This document shows, in pieces, positions 43,512 to 52,586 of a DNA stretch of 64,000 nucleotides (position 1 is the first letter of the stretch; each line of letters begins with the position of its first letter). The stretch comes from Pseudomonas sp. BGr12 (GTDB taxonomy: Bacteria; Pseudomonadota; Gammaproteobacteria; Pseudomonadales; Pseudomonadaceae): positions 1 through 64,000 of the forward strand of contig NZ_JALRNF010000034.1 in assembly GCF_030272895.1 (NCBI RefSeq), in the 5' to 3' direction. Below the pieces are notes generated by a model. That model searched no databases. It was not told the DNA's origin and saw only the letters and a list, made by a program, of their open reading frames with translations. The translations under genes were made by a program, and so were the position numbers.

Positions 43512-44114
43512 TCAGAACCAGCCGCTGTCATCCTCCAGCTCCTGCCGGCACTGCTTGAGCTGCGCGCCATAGACCTTGGCCTGCTGCTCCACCTTGCGCG
43601 CCACCTGCATCAGCCAGGGTTTGCTGCGATAAGTCCCGCGACTGAAACCACCGCGCCCCTCGTGGTACGCCAGGTACTGGTTGTACGTATCCCACTTGGA
43701 GATCCCCAGCTGCTGCTGGGTACCTGCGGTGTACCAGCCAATGAACATGACCGCGTCATCGAAGTTGTCACGCGAACCGCCATTGCCGGTGCCGTCCTTG
43801 TACTCACCCCAGACCGGGTCCTGGGCCTGTGCATAACCATAGGCCGAACTCACCCGCCCCCAGGGAATCACCCAGAGCAGGTAGTCACGGGGAGGCAGCG
43901 CATCGGAAACGAAACTGCTTTCCTGCTTCATGATCGCCATCGCCACATGTTGTGGCGTGCCGAATTCCTTCTGCATCTGCAGCGAATCTTCGTACCAGTC
44001 AGGGTACTCGCGGAAGATATTGCAGAGATTGTTCTGATCCCTGGGTGGTGCAGTGGCACAGCCCGCCAGCAACACCAACAGCAGCATCAGCGGCCAGAAT
44101 CGACCTTGTTTCAT
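43512..44114 (-). CDS. lipoprotein with transglycosylase-like (SLT) domain
   Basis: A 200-residue lipoprotein: signal and lipobox MLLLVLLAGCATAP (Cys about residue 19), then a lysozyme-like domain. The probable catalytic glutamate lies in AMAIMKQESSFVSDA. YGYAQAQDPVWGEY and YNQYLAYHEGRGGF match the SLT fold. It would cleave or bind peptidoglycan from the outer membrane. I use the ATG at 44114 (MKQGRFW); an upstream codon is possible. It is convergent with the tatD-type gene. Confidence 0.8.
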   Translation of the reverse strand: MKQGRFWPLMLLLVLLAGCATAPPRDQNNLCNIFREYPDWYEDSLQMQKEFGTPQHVAMAIMKQESSFVSDALPPRDYLLWVIPWGRVSSAYGYAQAQDPVWGEYKDGTGNGGSRDNFDDAVMFIGWYTAGTQQQLGISKWDTYNQYLAYHEGRGGFSRGTYRSKPWLMQVARKVEQQAKVYGAQLKQCRQELEDDSGWF

Positions 44115-44602
44115 CCATCGCCCCAGCAAGAAATGAGGGCGTTAGTTGCCCTTCGTAGTTGGCTCGGAACCTGGACAAAGCAGGTTCCGCTGTAAATCTA
44201 TGATGGCCTGTGGCCTGGCAGGGTCACGCAGCAGGTGACTGGCCGGCAACCATCCGGTAAGCAAAACGGGCGAAATTATCACCCCGGTGAACACTCTGTT
44301 GAAAGGGACTCATCAGATTTTCCTGATTCCATGTAGTCCATTTCCCAAACATACTTTGGGCGCTTTCAAGGCATTGCAGGGGTCCCGCCGGGGTTCTAGT
44401 CTCGGCCGGTCGTTGCCACTTGCAACGATCGGTTTTGACAGGCCGCATTCACCGTGGACATGTGCAAGTCGTTATGGCGATTGTACGTGGGGCACCTTCG
44501 TGTGCGCCGAGTTCTCCGGTGTTCGGTCTGTCAACCCGCGTACAGTTGCCACCTATTTGTTTGACAGCGGATTCGTGGCGGCTCCACTCACCGGGAGACA
44601 CC
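44115..44602. other. 488-base region without a convincing gene
   Basis: This stretch has mixed base composition and no frame with a good start and ribosome site. A perfect short dyad (GGAACCTG-N7-CAGGTTCC, 44166-44188) lies 52 bases upstream of the SLT lipoprotein start and could be an operator. Two TTGACA hexamers (near 44434 and 44560) could be -35 boxes for the next gene. Confidence 0.4.
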
Positions 44603-44824
44603 ATGCTGAAAATCGTTCCTGATCCACCGGATCACTCAAACCAGTCACTGGAAGACGTTCTTGTCCAGATCTCCGAATACCTGGCCTGCGCCAGGGCTGT
44701 CGCCCTGCAGACAGTGCTACTTGATTCGAAACCTCCAGGCCAGTTACTGACCTTGACCACTCTGCACGAGATCGAAAATGCCCGAGGGTTGCTTGAAGTG
44801 GCCCTGAGCAAGGTTCAACTGTAG
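44603..44824 (+). CDS. small DUF3077/DUF6124-like protein
   Basis: A 73-residue helical protein (MLKIVPDPPDHSNQSLEDVLVQISEYLACARAVALQTV, then a helix ending GLLEVALSKVQL). The pattern SLEDVLVQISEYLACARAVA resembles the Pseudomonas DUF3077/DUF6124 small proteins, which are present in many paralogues and of unknown function. The ATG follows GGGAGA. An imperfect hairpin (GCGCCAGC / GCTGGCGC) lies just downstream. Confidence 0.55.
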   Translation: MLKIVPDPPDHSNQSLEDVLVQISEYLACARAVALQTVLLDSKPPGQLLTLTTLHEIENARGLLEVALSKVQL

Positions 44825-45018
44825 GGCAAGCGCCAGCATTGCTGTCGATGGGCTATCGGCAAAGCTGGCGCCTGATAGCGCACTTGGAAAATGCAGTCTG
44901 TCTCCTTCTTCGTTCGAAGTGATGAGCGGTCAGGGGCTCAGATCAGCAGGGCGGCATAATGGCACTCTTTTTTGCACACGATCAGCATCCACACTCCGCC
45001 GTTGCGAGCCCCTTTGTA

Positions 45019-45225
45019 ATGAATACCGAAACACGCTACTCGATCATCCTGGAACGCAGCGCCGAAGTGCTGCTTGAAAACGCCCCCATGGCCCAGGTGG
45101 AGGCGTTCTGGGATGCCAATGACTCCCGCTACTTCGGTCTGCGCATGGAAGACGAGCACAGCGCTCATGCGCGAGTGTTTGTCACGGATGAGTTTCCGGA
45201 GGAGGAAGCGCTTTTCCAGCGATAA
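45019..45225 (+). CDS. small hypothetical protein
   Basis: A 68-residue acidic protein (MNTETRYSIILERSAEVLLENAPMAQVEAFWDANDSRYFGLRMEDE...). I do not recognise it. The frame is open upstream to an ATG at 44959, but neither start has a strong ribosome site; I prefer 45019 because the added 20 residues look unstructured. It has no signal, cysteine or membrane segment. It lies in a patch of small orphan genes. Confidence 0.45.
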   Translation: MNTETRYSIILERSAEVLLENAPMAQVEAFWDANDSRYFGLRMEDEHSAHARVFVTDEFPEEEALFQR

Positions 45226-45470
45226 CCAGGACGATAAGTCCGTCCCCCTTTTCTTTTCCTTTTCGTCTACCCGGCCCTGAATCACCCCGATGCCGATTGG
45301 CTAAGCTTGAAGGTGGATGTGCCGCATTTGACGGGCATCAACCCTCCTGCCAGCACGATCCGCACTGAACGCTGCTTGCCAGCCTCGTCTGGAAAATTGC
45401 GCTGGCAAGCCCCGTAAGCGATAAACGTAACAACCAGCACTCGGTACTACCGCCCCGTGGGTGGGTGAAC

Positions 45471-46982
45471 ATGAACATTGTTTGCGGTGCCTTGCGGTGT
45501 TTTTTCCTCTGCCTGTTGCTCTGCGGTATCAACACCTCATTCGCCGCGACGACACCCGACCTGCCAGCCGTCGAACTGACCCCCGCCGAAGAGGCCGAAG
45601 TTCAAAAACTGGTCCTGCCGGTGCCCAAGGACTGGGTCGGCGACTTCGAAGGTATGCGCCAGCGCCACCTGATCCGGGTGCTGGTGCCGTATAGCAAGAC
45701 CTTCTTCGAACTCGATCGCGGTCGTCAACGCGGCCTCAGCTATGAGATTGCCAAGGGGTTCGAGGACTGGCTCAACAAAACCCAGCCGTACGCAAAAAAA
45801 TCGATGCGCTGGCAAGTGATGTTGATCCCCACGAGCCGTAACGAGCTAATTCCCCGTTTGATCCAGGGCGTCGGCGACATCGCAGCCGGAGGCCTTTCGG
45901 TGACGGAAGGTCGGCTGAAAACCGTGGATTTCTCCGATCCTTTTGCGACGAACATTCCGGAAGTACTGGTGACCGCCCCCGGCAGTCAGGCCTTCGCGAA
46001 AATCGAAGACCTGTCCGGCCAGGAAATTACCGTCAGGGTGTCGAGCAGTTATTACGAACATCTCCAGACGCTGAACGCCTCATTCAAGGAAAGGGGCCTG
46101 GCGCCCATCAACCTCCAGGCAGCCGACGAAAACCTGGAGTCCGAAGACCTGCTGCAAATGGTCAATGCCGGGTTACTCAAAGCTACGGTGGTGGACCGCT
46201 ACATTGCGAAGATCTGGACACCGCTGTACACCGACATGCAGATTCACGATCAGTTCTACCTGCACGACAATTCCGAATTTGCCTGGGCCATTCGCAAAAA
46301 CAGCCCGGAACTCAAAGCTCAATTGGCGAAGTTCGTCAAAACCCACAAGGTCGGTACCGCCTTCGGCAATAGCCTGAGAACAAAATACGTCACCAACAGC
46401 AGCAAACGGGTGCTCAACGCCACTTCACAAGCGGAGCTGAAGAAATTCCAGGAGATGGTGGAGATTTTCAAACGCCACGCCGGCACCTACGGATTCGACC
46501 ACCTGATGCTGATGGCCCAGGGTTTCCAGGAGTCGCGACTCGACCAGACTGCCCGCAGTCACAGAGGCGCGGTCGGCGTGATGCAACTGCTGCCCCAAAC
46601 CGCCCGGGATCCGAAGATCGCAATCAGTGAAATCGACAAGAGCGCCGATAGAAACGTCGAAGCCGGCACCAAGTACATGCACCTGCTTGCAGACAAGTAC
46701 CTCAACGATCCACAACTGACGCAAAAGAACAAAACCCTGATGACGTTTGCGGCCTACAACGCCGGCCCCGGTAACCTGCGCAAATTCCGGGCACTGGCCG
46801 AGAAGTCCGGGCTGGACAAAAACATCTGGTTTGGCAACGTCGATCAGGCGGCGGCCCAGATCGTGGGCCGGGAAACGGTGGATTATGTCAGCAATATCTA
46901 CAAGTACTATGTTGCCTATAAGTTCGTAGAGGAGAAGTCGAGGGCGGCGGCTGTTGCGCCTGCGCGAGCGGATAACGAATGA
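45471..46982 (+). CDS. MltF-like lytic transglycosylase with substrate-binding domain
   Basis: A 503-residue exported protein. After a signal peptide ending about NTSFA comes a periplasmic binding-protein-type domain (about 70-300: GLSYEIAKGFEDWL, GVGDIAAGGLSVTEGR, DFSDPFATNIPEVLV) and a C-terminal SLT domain (about 340-480). The catalytic Glu is in MAQGFQESRLDQTARSHRGAVGVMQLLP. The domain order is that of MltF, which cuts peptidoglycan glycan strands to give 1,6-anhydro ends. It lacks a proper lipobox (LLLCG), so it may be soluble in the periplasm. It is probably a paralogue of the canonical mltF. A GTG two codons upstream is an alternative start. Confidence 0.87.
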   Translation: MNIVCGALRCFFLCLLLCGINTSFAATTPDLPAVELTPAEEAEVQKLVLPVPKDWVGDFEGMRQRHLIRVLVPYSKTFFELDRGRQRGLSYEIAKGFEDWLNKTQPYAKKSMRWQVMLIPTSRNELIPRLIQGVGDIAAGGLSVTEGRLKTVDFSDPFATNIPEVLVTAPGSQAFAKIEDLSGQEITVRVSSSYYEHLQTLNASFKERGLAPINLQAADENLESEDLLQMVNAGLLKATVVDRYIAKIWTPLYTDMQIHDQFYLHDNSEFAWAIRKNSPELKAQLAKFVKTHKVGTAFGNSLRTKYVTNSSKRVLNATSQAELKKFQEMVEIFKRHAGTYGFDHLMLMAQGFQESRLDQTARSHRGAVGVMQLLPQTARDPKIAISEIDKSADRNVEAGTKYMHLLADKYLNDPQLTQKNKTLMTFAAYNAGPGNLRKFRALAEKSGLDKNIWFGNVDQAAAQIVGRETVDYVSNIYKYYVAYKFVEEKSRAAAVAPARADNE

Positions 46983-47006
46983 CTGGGGACTTTGAACCAG
47001 AACAAC

Positions 47007-47030
47007 AAAGCCCGCACTGGGCGGGCTTTG
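47007..47030 (+). terminator. intrinsic terminator after the MltF-like gene
   Basis: The stem AAAGCCCGC / GCGGGCTTT with a short ACTGG loop starts 24 bases past the stop. Confidence 0.8.
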
Positions 47031-47074
47031 TGGGGCTTGTCGTAGACACCCACAGGTGTCTAGAGGCTGTTCTA

Positions 47075-47150
47075 TGGTGCCGGAGACAGGAATCGAACCT
47101 GCGACCTTCGCGTTACGAGTGCGCTGCTCTACCGACTGAGCTACACCGGC
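47075..47150 (-). tRNA. tRNA-Thr (anticodon CGT)
   Basis: The minus strand gives a full cloverleaf: acceptor GCCGGTG / CACCGGC-type pairing, D-loop AGCTCAGTCGGTAGAG, anticodon CGT in CTCGTAA, T-loop GGTTCGATTCC and an encoded CCA end. It lies just downstream of pilA, as in P. aeruginosa, where the interval between pilA and tRNA-Thr collects accessory pilin genes. Here the interval is only 63 bases and holds none. Confidence 0.97.
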
Positions 47151-47213
47151 GTGGCACCAACGCTACCACTGCCGGATCGCTTACGCAAATCACTGTTTAA
47201 TAACAGCTATTGC

Positions 47214-47642
47214 TCACTGTGCCGGAGCACCTGCGGCGGGCTTGCAGGCGGTGGGGGCGAGGTCTTCGGCGAGGTCGCTGGTGCAGGCCCAGCCCGTGGT
47301 CGAGCGGGTCAGGCTGAGGGTCTTGCCCACGGCCACGGCCGGGGCGTCGACCAGGGTGCAGACGATGCTGCCGGCGCCAGTGGCAGCAGTGCCGGTTGCG
47401 CTGATGGCGCAGTTGCCGGTACTGGCCTGGCCGCCCAGGGAGCCGACGTCGGTCACGTCCTTGCCTTCGTTCATGCGCAGGTCGAACGGGGTTTTCAGGG
47501 CGGAGATCTCGACCAGGGCGGCGGATGCCTTGGTCCGTACCTGGTGGTTGGTGTACATGGGCAGGGCGATGGTCGCCAGGATGCCGATGATCGCCACCAC
47601 GATCATCAGTTCGATCAAGGTAATGCCGCGTTGTCCTTTCAT
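47214..47642 (-). CDS. pilA: type IV major pilin
   Basis: A 142-residue prepilin. The short leader MKGQRG is cut by PilD before [24 protein letters not shown], with the conserved Glu at mature position 5. The +1 residue is Ile rather than the usual Phe. The C-terminal part has four cysteines, the last pair framing a D-loop ([16 protein letters not shown]). It forms the pilus fibre. It is divergent from pilC; pilB, which usually lies between them, is absent. The ATG at 47642 follows GAGGGAGAACG. Confidence 0.93.
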   Translation of the reverse strand: MKGQRGITLIELMIVVAIIGILATIALPMYTNHQVRTKASAALVEISALKTPFDLRMNEGKDVTDVGSLGGQASTGNCAISATGTAATGAGSIVCTLVDAPAVAVGKTLSLTRSTTGWACTSDLAEDLAPTACKPAAGAPAQ

Positions 47643-47860
47643 GGACGTTCTCCCTCACAAATTCGGTTCGTGTCGGCAGCCAGCCGGGCCAGGCCGCCAA
47701 CAGGCGCGCCAGTAGGCCCGAATAGACACCTTTTGTCACCCTGTGCCGGTGATTCGTCAGCGGGCTCGACTACTCTAGTGAGCAGCGGGCAATCCTGCCC
47801 GGGGTACCGGAGCCAAAGCTGTTTCCGGGTTTGTGCAGGCCACGCAGCAAGGAAGTCGCG

Positions 47861-49021
47861 ATGTCCGAAAATCCCTCTGGCTACACTTGGCGCCGCCCTG
47901 CCCCGCTGCGTACACAACGACGCAATCGAGGCATGCGGGGTGGATCGAGCAAAACATCCGGAAACGCTTTCTGGCAAAAACAGGGCAGGCTCGGCACCCG
48001 CGAGCTGAGCCAGTTCAGCCGCCAGCTAGCCACCTTGCTCAGTTCGGGCGTCGCACTGTTGCAAGCCCTGGAGGTGGTTGCCCGGAGCGCAAGCCACCCG
48101 GCGCTGGTCAGTCTGGTCGATGCCTTGAAAACCGATATCGCCTCGGGTCGCAGCCTCGCGGATGCCTTGCGCCGCCATCCGCGCTGTTTCGATGCGCTGT
48201 ATTGCAACCTGATCGCCAGCGGTGAGCAGTCCGGTACCCTGGAAACGGTGCTGGAGCAGGTGGCCAGCCTGCAGGAGCAGCGCCAGGCCTTGCGGTCGCG
48301 GTTGAAGAAGGCCATGACCTATCCACTGATCGTGCTGCTGACCGGGCTGGGGGTGTCTGCCCTGTTGCTGCTGAAAGTGGTGCCGCAATTTCAGGCGATG
48401 TTCAGCGGCTTCGGTGCCGAGCTGCCCGCCTTCACACAAGCGGTGATCGGCCTGTCGGACTGGCTGGGGGATGCTGTCGGGTGGCTGCTGCTGCTCACGC
48501 TGGTCAGTGGCTGGAGCCTGCGGCAGGCGTATCGACTCAAGCCGGCCTTTCGCCTGTGGTGCCTGCGCTCGGCGCTGAAGCTGCCGGTAGCCGGGGCCTT
48601 GCTGGGCAATGCCGCCCTGGCCCGTTTCGCCCGCACCCTGTCCACCTCCTTTGCCGCCGGCGTGCCGCTGGTTGAAGCGCTGGGGCCGGTGGCCGGCGCC
48701 TGTGGCAATCCGCTGTTCGAGCAGGCAGTGCTACGCCTGCGCAAGGACCTGGCCAATGGGCAGTCGTTAACTCAGGCATTGGCCTACAGCGGTTTGTTCC
48801 CACCTCTGATGCAGCAGATGTGCGCGATCGGCGAAACTGCCGGCACGCTGGAGGTGATGCTGGCACGGGTTGCCAGCTACTATGAAAGCGCAATCGAAGG
48901 CTCGCTCGACAACCTGGCCAGCCTGCTCGAACCGCTGATCGTGCTGATCCTCGGTGTACTGGTGGGCAGTCTGGTGATTGCCATGTACCTGCCAATCTTT
49001 CAGTTGGGTAGTGTGATCTGA
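47861..49021 (+). CDS. pilC: type IV pilus inner-membrane platform protein
   Basis: A 386-residue member of the PilC/GspF family with two repeated T2SSF domains (about 50-180 and 255-380). The three membrane helices lie near 155-180, 200-225 and 355-380 (for example AMTYPLIVLLTGLGVSALLLLKVVPQF and EPLIVLILGVLVGSLVIAMYLPIF). It anchors the assembly ATPase to the fibre base. The ATG at 47861 follows AAGGAAG. It precedes pilD by 2 bases. Because pilB is missing here, the ATPase must be encoded elsewhere or the system is reduced. Confidence 0.93.
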   Translation: MSENPSGYTWRRPAPLRTQRRNRGMRGGSSKTSGNAFWQKQGRLGTRELSQFSRQLATLLSSGVALLQALEVVARSASHPALVSLVDALKTDIASGRSLADALRRHPRCFDALYCNLIASGEQSGTLETVLEQVASLQEQRQALRSRLKKAMTYPLIVLLTGLGVSALLLLKVVPQFQAMFSGFGAELPAFTQAVIGLSDWLGDAVGWLLLLTLVSGWSLRQAYRLKPAFRLWCLRSALKLPVAGALLGNAALARFARTLSTSFAAGVPLVEALGPVAGACGNPLFEQAVLRLRKDLANGQSLTQALAYSGLFPPLMQQMCAIGETAGTLEVMLARVASYYESAIEGSLDNLASLLEPLIVLILGVLVGSLVIAMYLPIFQLGSVI

Positions 49022-49023
49022 AC

Positions 49024-49893
49024 ATGGACCTGATCGATGCGCTGGCCAGCCAGCCACTGTTGTACCTGGGCGCGGCCCTGTTGCTGGGCTTGATCGTCGG
49101 CAGCTTTCTCAATGTGCTGGTGCACCGCTTGCCGATCATGCTGCAACGGCAGTGGCAGGCTGAAGCACGGGAGGTGCTGGAATTGCCCGGTATTGCCGAG
49201 CCCGAGCGCTACGACCTGTTCCTGCCCGCCTCCCAGTGTCCGCATTGTGGGCATCGCATTCGCCCCTGGGAGAACATCCCGGTGCTGAGCTACCTGATGC
49301 TGCGCGGGCGTTGTTCCAGTTGCCACAGCCCCATCAGCCCGCGCTACCCGCTGGTGGAGCTGGGTTGCGCGGTAATCACGGTGTATATCGCCTGGCACCA
49401 GGGCGCCAGCTCCAGCGCCCTGGCGCTGATGCTGCTCAGTTGGGGCCTGCTGGCCATGAGCCTGATCGATATCGAGCATCGGCTATTGCCTGATGTCTTG
49501 GTATTCCCGTTGTTGTGGCTGGGGCTGATCGTCAACGCCTTCGAGCTGTTCGCGCCGCTGCCGGACGCGTTGTGGGGTGCCGTGGCCGGTTACCTCAGCT
49601 TGTGGACGGTGTTCTGGCTGTTCAAGATGATCACCGGCAAGGAGGGCATGGGTTACGGCGACTTCAAGTTGCTGGCGCTAATCGGCGCCTGGGGTGGCTG
49701 GCAGATCCTGCCGCTGACCCTGCTGCTGTCGTCGTTGCTTGGCGCGGTGATCGGGCTGATTGTGCTGCGCCTGAAAGGACAGAAAGCCAGCACACCGATC
49801 CCGTTCGGCCCCTATCTGGCCATTGCGGGCTGGATCGCACTGCTCTGGGGTGGTCAAATAACCACTTCTTACCTGAAATACTCTGGAATGTGA
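49024..49893 (+). CDS. pilD: type IV prepilin peptidase / N-methyltransferase
   Basis: A 289-residue polytopic aspartyl protease that cleaves prepilin leaders and methylates the new N-terminus. It also serves type II secretion pseudopilins. The cytoplasmic zinc-binding insert has two CxxC pairs (QCPHCGH and GRCSSCH). The catalytic aspartates lie in [12 protein letters not shown] and [11 protein letters not shown]. About eight membrane helices are predicted. Its stop overlaps the coaE start by one base (TGATG). Confidence 0.95.
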   Translation: MDLIDALASQPLLYLGAALLLGLIVGSFLNVLVHRLPIMLQRQWQAEAREVLELPGIAEPERYDLFLPASQCPHCGHRIRPWENIPVLSYLMLRGRCSSCHSPISPRYPLVELGCAVITVYIAWHQGASSSALALMLLSWGLLAMSLIDIEHRLLPDVLVFPLLWLGLIVNAFELFAPLPDALWGAVAGYLSLWTVFWLFKMITGKEGMGYGDFKLLALIGAWGGWQILPLTLLLSSLLGAVIGLIVLRLKGQKASTPIPFGPYLAIAGWIALLWGGQITTSYLKYSGM

Positions 49894-50516
49894 TGACCAC
49901 CGCTGCTTTCACTCCCTGGATTCTCGGCCTGACCGGCGGCATCGGCAGTGGCAAGAGCGCGGCCGCCCAGCGCTTTGTCGAACTGGGCGTGCACCTGGTG
50001 GACGCCGACCAGGCCGCGCGCTGGGTGGTCGAGCCCGGTCGGCCGGCCCTGGCCCGTATCGTCGAGCGTTTCGGCCCCGGTGTCCTGCAGGAGGACGGGC
50101 AGTTGAACCGTGCCGCCCTGCGCCAGCTGATCTTCGCCGACGCCGAACAACGGCGCTGGCTCGAAGCCCTGCTGCATCCGTTGATCGGCCAGGAAATCTT
50201 CAGCTACCTGGCCAAGGCAGAATCACCCTATGCAGTGTTCGTCTCGCCCTTGATGGTCGAATCGGGCCAGTACCAGCGCACCCAGCGCCTGCTGGTGATC
50301 GACGCGCCCCAGGAGTTGCAGGTCCAGCGTACCCTGCTGCGCGACCAGACCAGCCCCGAGCAGGTCCAGGCCATCCTCCAGGCCCAGGCCAGCCGCGAGG
50401 AACGCCTGCGCCACGCCCATGATGTGCTGGTCAACGACCGCGACCTGGCCTGGCTGCATTCGGAGGTCGACCGCCTGCACCACTTTTACCTGACTTTGCG
50501 AGGAGGCCAAGCATGA
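49893..50516 (+). CDS. coaE: dephospho-CoA kinase
   Basis: A 207-residue cytoplasmic kinase for the last step of coenzyme A synthesis (dephospho-CoA + ATP). The P-loop [17 protein letters not shown] is at about residues 13-29, with the acceptor-site [13 protein letters not shown] and the lid region [22 protein letters not shown]. It lies in the widely conserved pilD-coaE-yacG order. The ATG overlaps the pilD stop by one base, and its own stop overlaps yacG by 4. Confidence 0.96.
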   Translation: MTTAAFTPWILGLTGGIGSGKSAAAQRFVELGVHLVDADQAARWVVEPGRPALARIVERFGPGVLQEDGQLNRAALRQLIFADAEQRRWLEALLHPLIGQEIFSYLAKAESPYAVFVSPLMVESGQYQRTQRLLVIDAPQELQVQRTLLRDQTSPEQVQAILQAQASREERLRHAHDVLVNDRDLAWLHSEVDRLHHFYLTLRGGQA

Positions 50517-50719
50517 GCCAACCCCTGACCGTAGAATGCCCGACCTGCGGCGCCCCCGTGGAATGGAGCGCCGCCAGCCCGTTCCGGCCGTTCTGCTCCG
50601 ATCGCTGCAAGCTGATCGACCTGGGCGCCTGGGCCGCTGAAGAGCACAAGATACCGGTCGCCCCGGATGCCGAAGACGAGCTGTTTTCCGGCGAACTGGA
50701 TCCCCGCGCCCACCATTGA
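50513..50719 (+). CDS. yacG: DNA gyrase inhibitor YacG (zinc finger)
   Basis: A 68-residue protein with a single zinc-binding finger ([10 protein letters not shown]...[12 protein letters not shown]: four Cys in two pairs), followed by WAAEEHKIP. YacG binds GyrB and blocks DNA binding by gyrase in Escherichia coli. It overlaps coaE by 4 bases and is last in the pil-coaE transcript. Confidence 0.95.
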   Translation: MSQPLTVECPTCGAPVEWSAASPFRPFCSDRCKLIDLGAWAAEEHKIPVAPDAEDELFSGELDPRAHH

Positions 50720-50722
50720 GCC

Positions 50723-51412
50723 TCAACGCCCGGGGTCGTCGTCCTTCCAGGGCGCCTGCAGGTAGCGGGTGCGGTTGAAGGTCTCCAGCCACTCCGGGCA
50801 GAACACCACCAGTGCGCTGACCACCATGCCGTTGATGAAAGCTTCGGGAAAGATGATCAGCCACAGGTAGCCGATAAAGTCCTCGATCCATTCCGGCATC
50901 ACGAAGCGCCCGTCCATCCACAGGATGCCCAGCCCCGCCAGCAGGCATAGCAGTGCCGCCAGCGCCGCGGCGAAAAAGCCCGAGCAGAAGATGTAGACGA
51001 ACAGGTTCTTCGGCTGCGCCCGTTCCACCAGGATCGCGCAGGCCTCGGTGACCAGCACCGGCAAGCCGATGAACAACAGGCCGTTGACTCCCATGGCTGC
51101 CAGGTCCTGGCGCCCGAGCAGCATCAGCCCGGTCTGGGCGACCAGGCCGCCAAGGAGGGCCAGGGGCCAGTCCAGCAACAGGGTGACGGCGGTCATGCCG
51201 ATGAAGTGGTAGGAAACGCCGGTGTCGAAGTCGCGTCGTACCAGCCAGAGGGCGAACAAGGCGAACATGGTGCCGAACAGCAGGTGCTGGCGGCGACTGT
51301 CGCTGAACAGTTCGACCCAGGGGGTGCGCCAGATGGCCCAGAGCAGCAGCGGCACATAGCCAAGCCAGCCGAGCATGAGGGTCTGCTGCGACAACACATG
51401 AGCGCCAATCAC
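50723..51412 (-). CDS. CbiM-like ECF-type membrane permease, unlinked
   Basis: A 229-residue protein with six or seven predicted membrane helices (LGWLGYVPLLLWAIW through LIIFPEAFINGMVVSALVVF). It fits the CbiM/NikM energy-coupling-factor substrate-specific family used for cobalt or nickel uptake. The conserved N-terminal Met-His metal site (MHIPDG-type) of true CbiM is missing: the protein begins MIGAHVLSQQT. No CbiN, CbiQ or ATPase gene is adjacent. It may therefore have another role. It is convergent with yacG, with 3 bases between stops. Confidence 0.75.
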   Translation of the reverse strand: MIGAHVLSQQTLMLGWLGYVPLLLWAIWRTPWVELFSDSRRQHLLFGTMFALFALWLVRRDFDTGVSYHFIGMTAVTLLLDWPLALLGGLVAQTGLMLLGRQDLAAMGVNGLLFIGLPVLVTEACAILVERAQPKNLFVYIFCSGFFAAALAALLCLLAGLGILWMDGRFVMPEWIEDFIGYLWLIIFPEAFINGMVVSALVVFCPEWLETFNRTRYLQAPWKDDDPGR

Positions 51413-51530
51413 CGTACACGACCTTTGCTTGCGATCCTGTCGGCAGTCTACACCGCACGCCCCCAGCGCTGGCCGACAATAAAACGGCGCGCACTAACAA
51501 CTATCACGATTTGACCGCTAAGCTTGTCCC

Positions 51531-52160
51531 ATGGATGACTCAGACTACCTGCGCCTGCTCACCATTCAGGCCGAACAAGCCAATGCGTTTCTGTCCAATG
51601 CCCGTAAATGGGAACGCGAGCGTTGGGTTTGCCAACGCCTGCTGCAAGGCCTGAACATTCCCTATCGCAGCGAGGATTTCACGCCTGCCGGCCAGGAGCC
51701 GCCGGATGTGCTGTTTCGCGATGCCGCCTTCGAGGTGTTTTTCGTCCTCGATGAAGGCCGCCGCCTCAACGATGAGTGGCGCGAGGAGCTGCAACGCCGG
51801 CGCAGCGCCTTCTCCCTCAGTCAGTTGGTGCGCCGCGAGGCGCGGCCCCGACGGATCAGCGCGCAAGAACTGCTGCAGCGCCTGGCCCCGACCCTGCGCA
51901 AGAAGTCGCACAACTACCAGGAACGCGGCCTGGACCTGAGCGAGCTGGACATCATTGCCTTTGCCAGCCTCAAGCGCGAAGTGCTCGACCTCAACAGCCA
52001 TTTTCCGCCGCCGACCGAGTACCTGCGCCAGGGCTGGCGTTCGCTGTCACTGGTCGGCCCGACCTTCGCCCGGGTGCTGTTCGCCCACCCCGATGCCCCG
52101 GAATTCCTGCGTGGCAACCTCGGGCGCAGCATTGTCTTCGATGTCGGCATCAGCCTCTGA
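51531..52160 (+). CDS. DUF1780 protein (putative nuclease-like)
   Basis: A 209-residue cytoplasmic protein matching DUF1780 by its opening (DDSDYLRLLTIQAEQANAFLSNARKWERERWVCQRLLQGLNIPYRSEDFTPAGQEPPDVLFRDAAFEVFFVLDEGRR). The DVxF...FEV(F) pattern resembles a restriction-endonuclease-like core (D...ExF/V), but this is a guess from motif shape. Function is not established. The ATG at 51531 has no clear ribosome site. It is a single gene divergent from the CbiM-like gene. Confidence 0.82.
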   Translation: MDDSDYLRLLTIQAEQANAFLSNARKWERERWVCQRLLQGLNIPYRSEDFTPAGQEPPDVLFRDAAFEVFFVLDEGRRLNDEWREELQRRRSAFSLSQLVRREARPRRISAQELLQRLAPTLRKKSHNYQERGLDLSELDIIAFASLKREVLDLNSHFPPPTEYLRQGWRSLSLVGPTFARVLFAHPDAPEFLRGNLGRSIVFDVGISL

Positions 52161-52328
52161 GCTGGCCCCCTGCCAACGCGTAATGGCATAAATTCCGCGC
52201 CGATGATACAAAGCGCAATCATTCGTCATAAAGACCGCGGCGTGACTGCACGATGGGCCCTGTTCGAACAACTACAGTGAACCCTGTAGCTTCCCTTCAG
52301 TCACAAGCGTCTACCTGACGAGGCCTCC

Positions 52329-52502
52329 ATGACCAGCCGCCTGACCCCCGAAGACCAACGTCGTGTCGATGACTACCTGCAAGCACCCCAACATCAAGTC
52401 GAGCGCAAGCCTTTCCGGCCCTGGCTGCTCCTTTGGATGGTGGTGCTGGTGACCATTGGCCTGGGCCTGTTGAGCCGCCTCTTGAGTAACCTGGTGCTAT
52501 GA
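52329..52502 (+). CDS. DUF3094 small membrane protein
   Basis: A 57-residue protein (MTSRLTPEDQRRVDDYLQAPQHQVERKPFRPWLLLWMVVLVTIGLGLLSRLLSNLVL). It has a charged N-terminal half and one C-terminal membrane helix (about 32-52), so it is probably tail-anchored. It matches the Pseudomonas DUF3094 family in length and sequence pattern; the function is unknown. A GAGG ribosome site precedes the ATG. It lies 84 bases upstream of ndh and may be co-transcribed with it. Confidence 0.8.
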   Translation: MTSRLTPEDQRRVDDYLQAPQHQVERKPFRPWLLLWMVVLVTIGLGLLSRLLSNLVL

Positions 52503-52586
52503 GCTGCCTTGCGCTCGCCCGAACCGCCCGCCCCGTGCGGCCGCCCACTCGAGACCCGAATTCCGTAAACCTTATGAGATATCTCC

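Noticed and set aside
46979..47200. 73-codon frame across the terminator and tRNA-Thr
   Set aside because: It crosses a terminator hairpin and a tRNA gene and has no ribosome site.
47643..47860. PilR/sigma-54 promoter for pilA
   Set aside because: GG and GC elements near the start do not keep the ten-base spacing convincingly.
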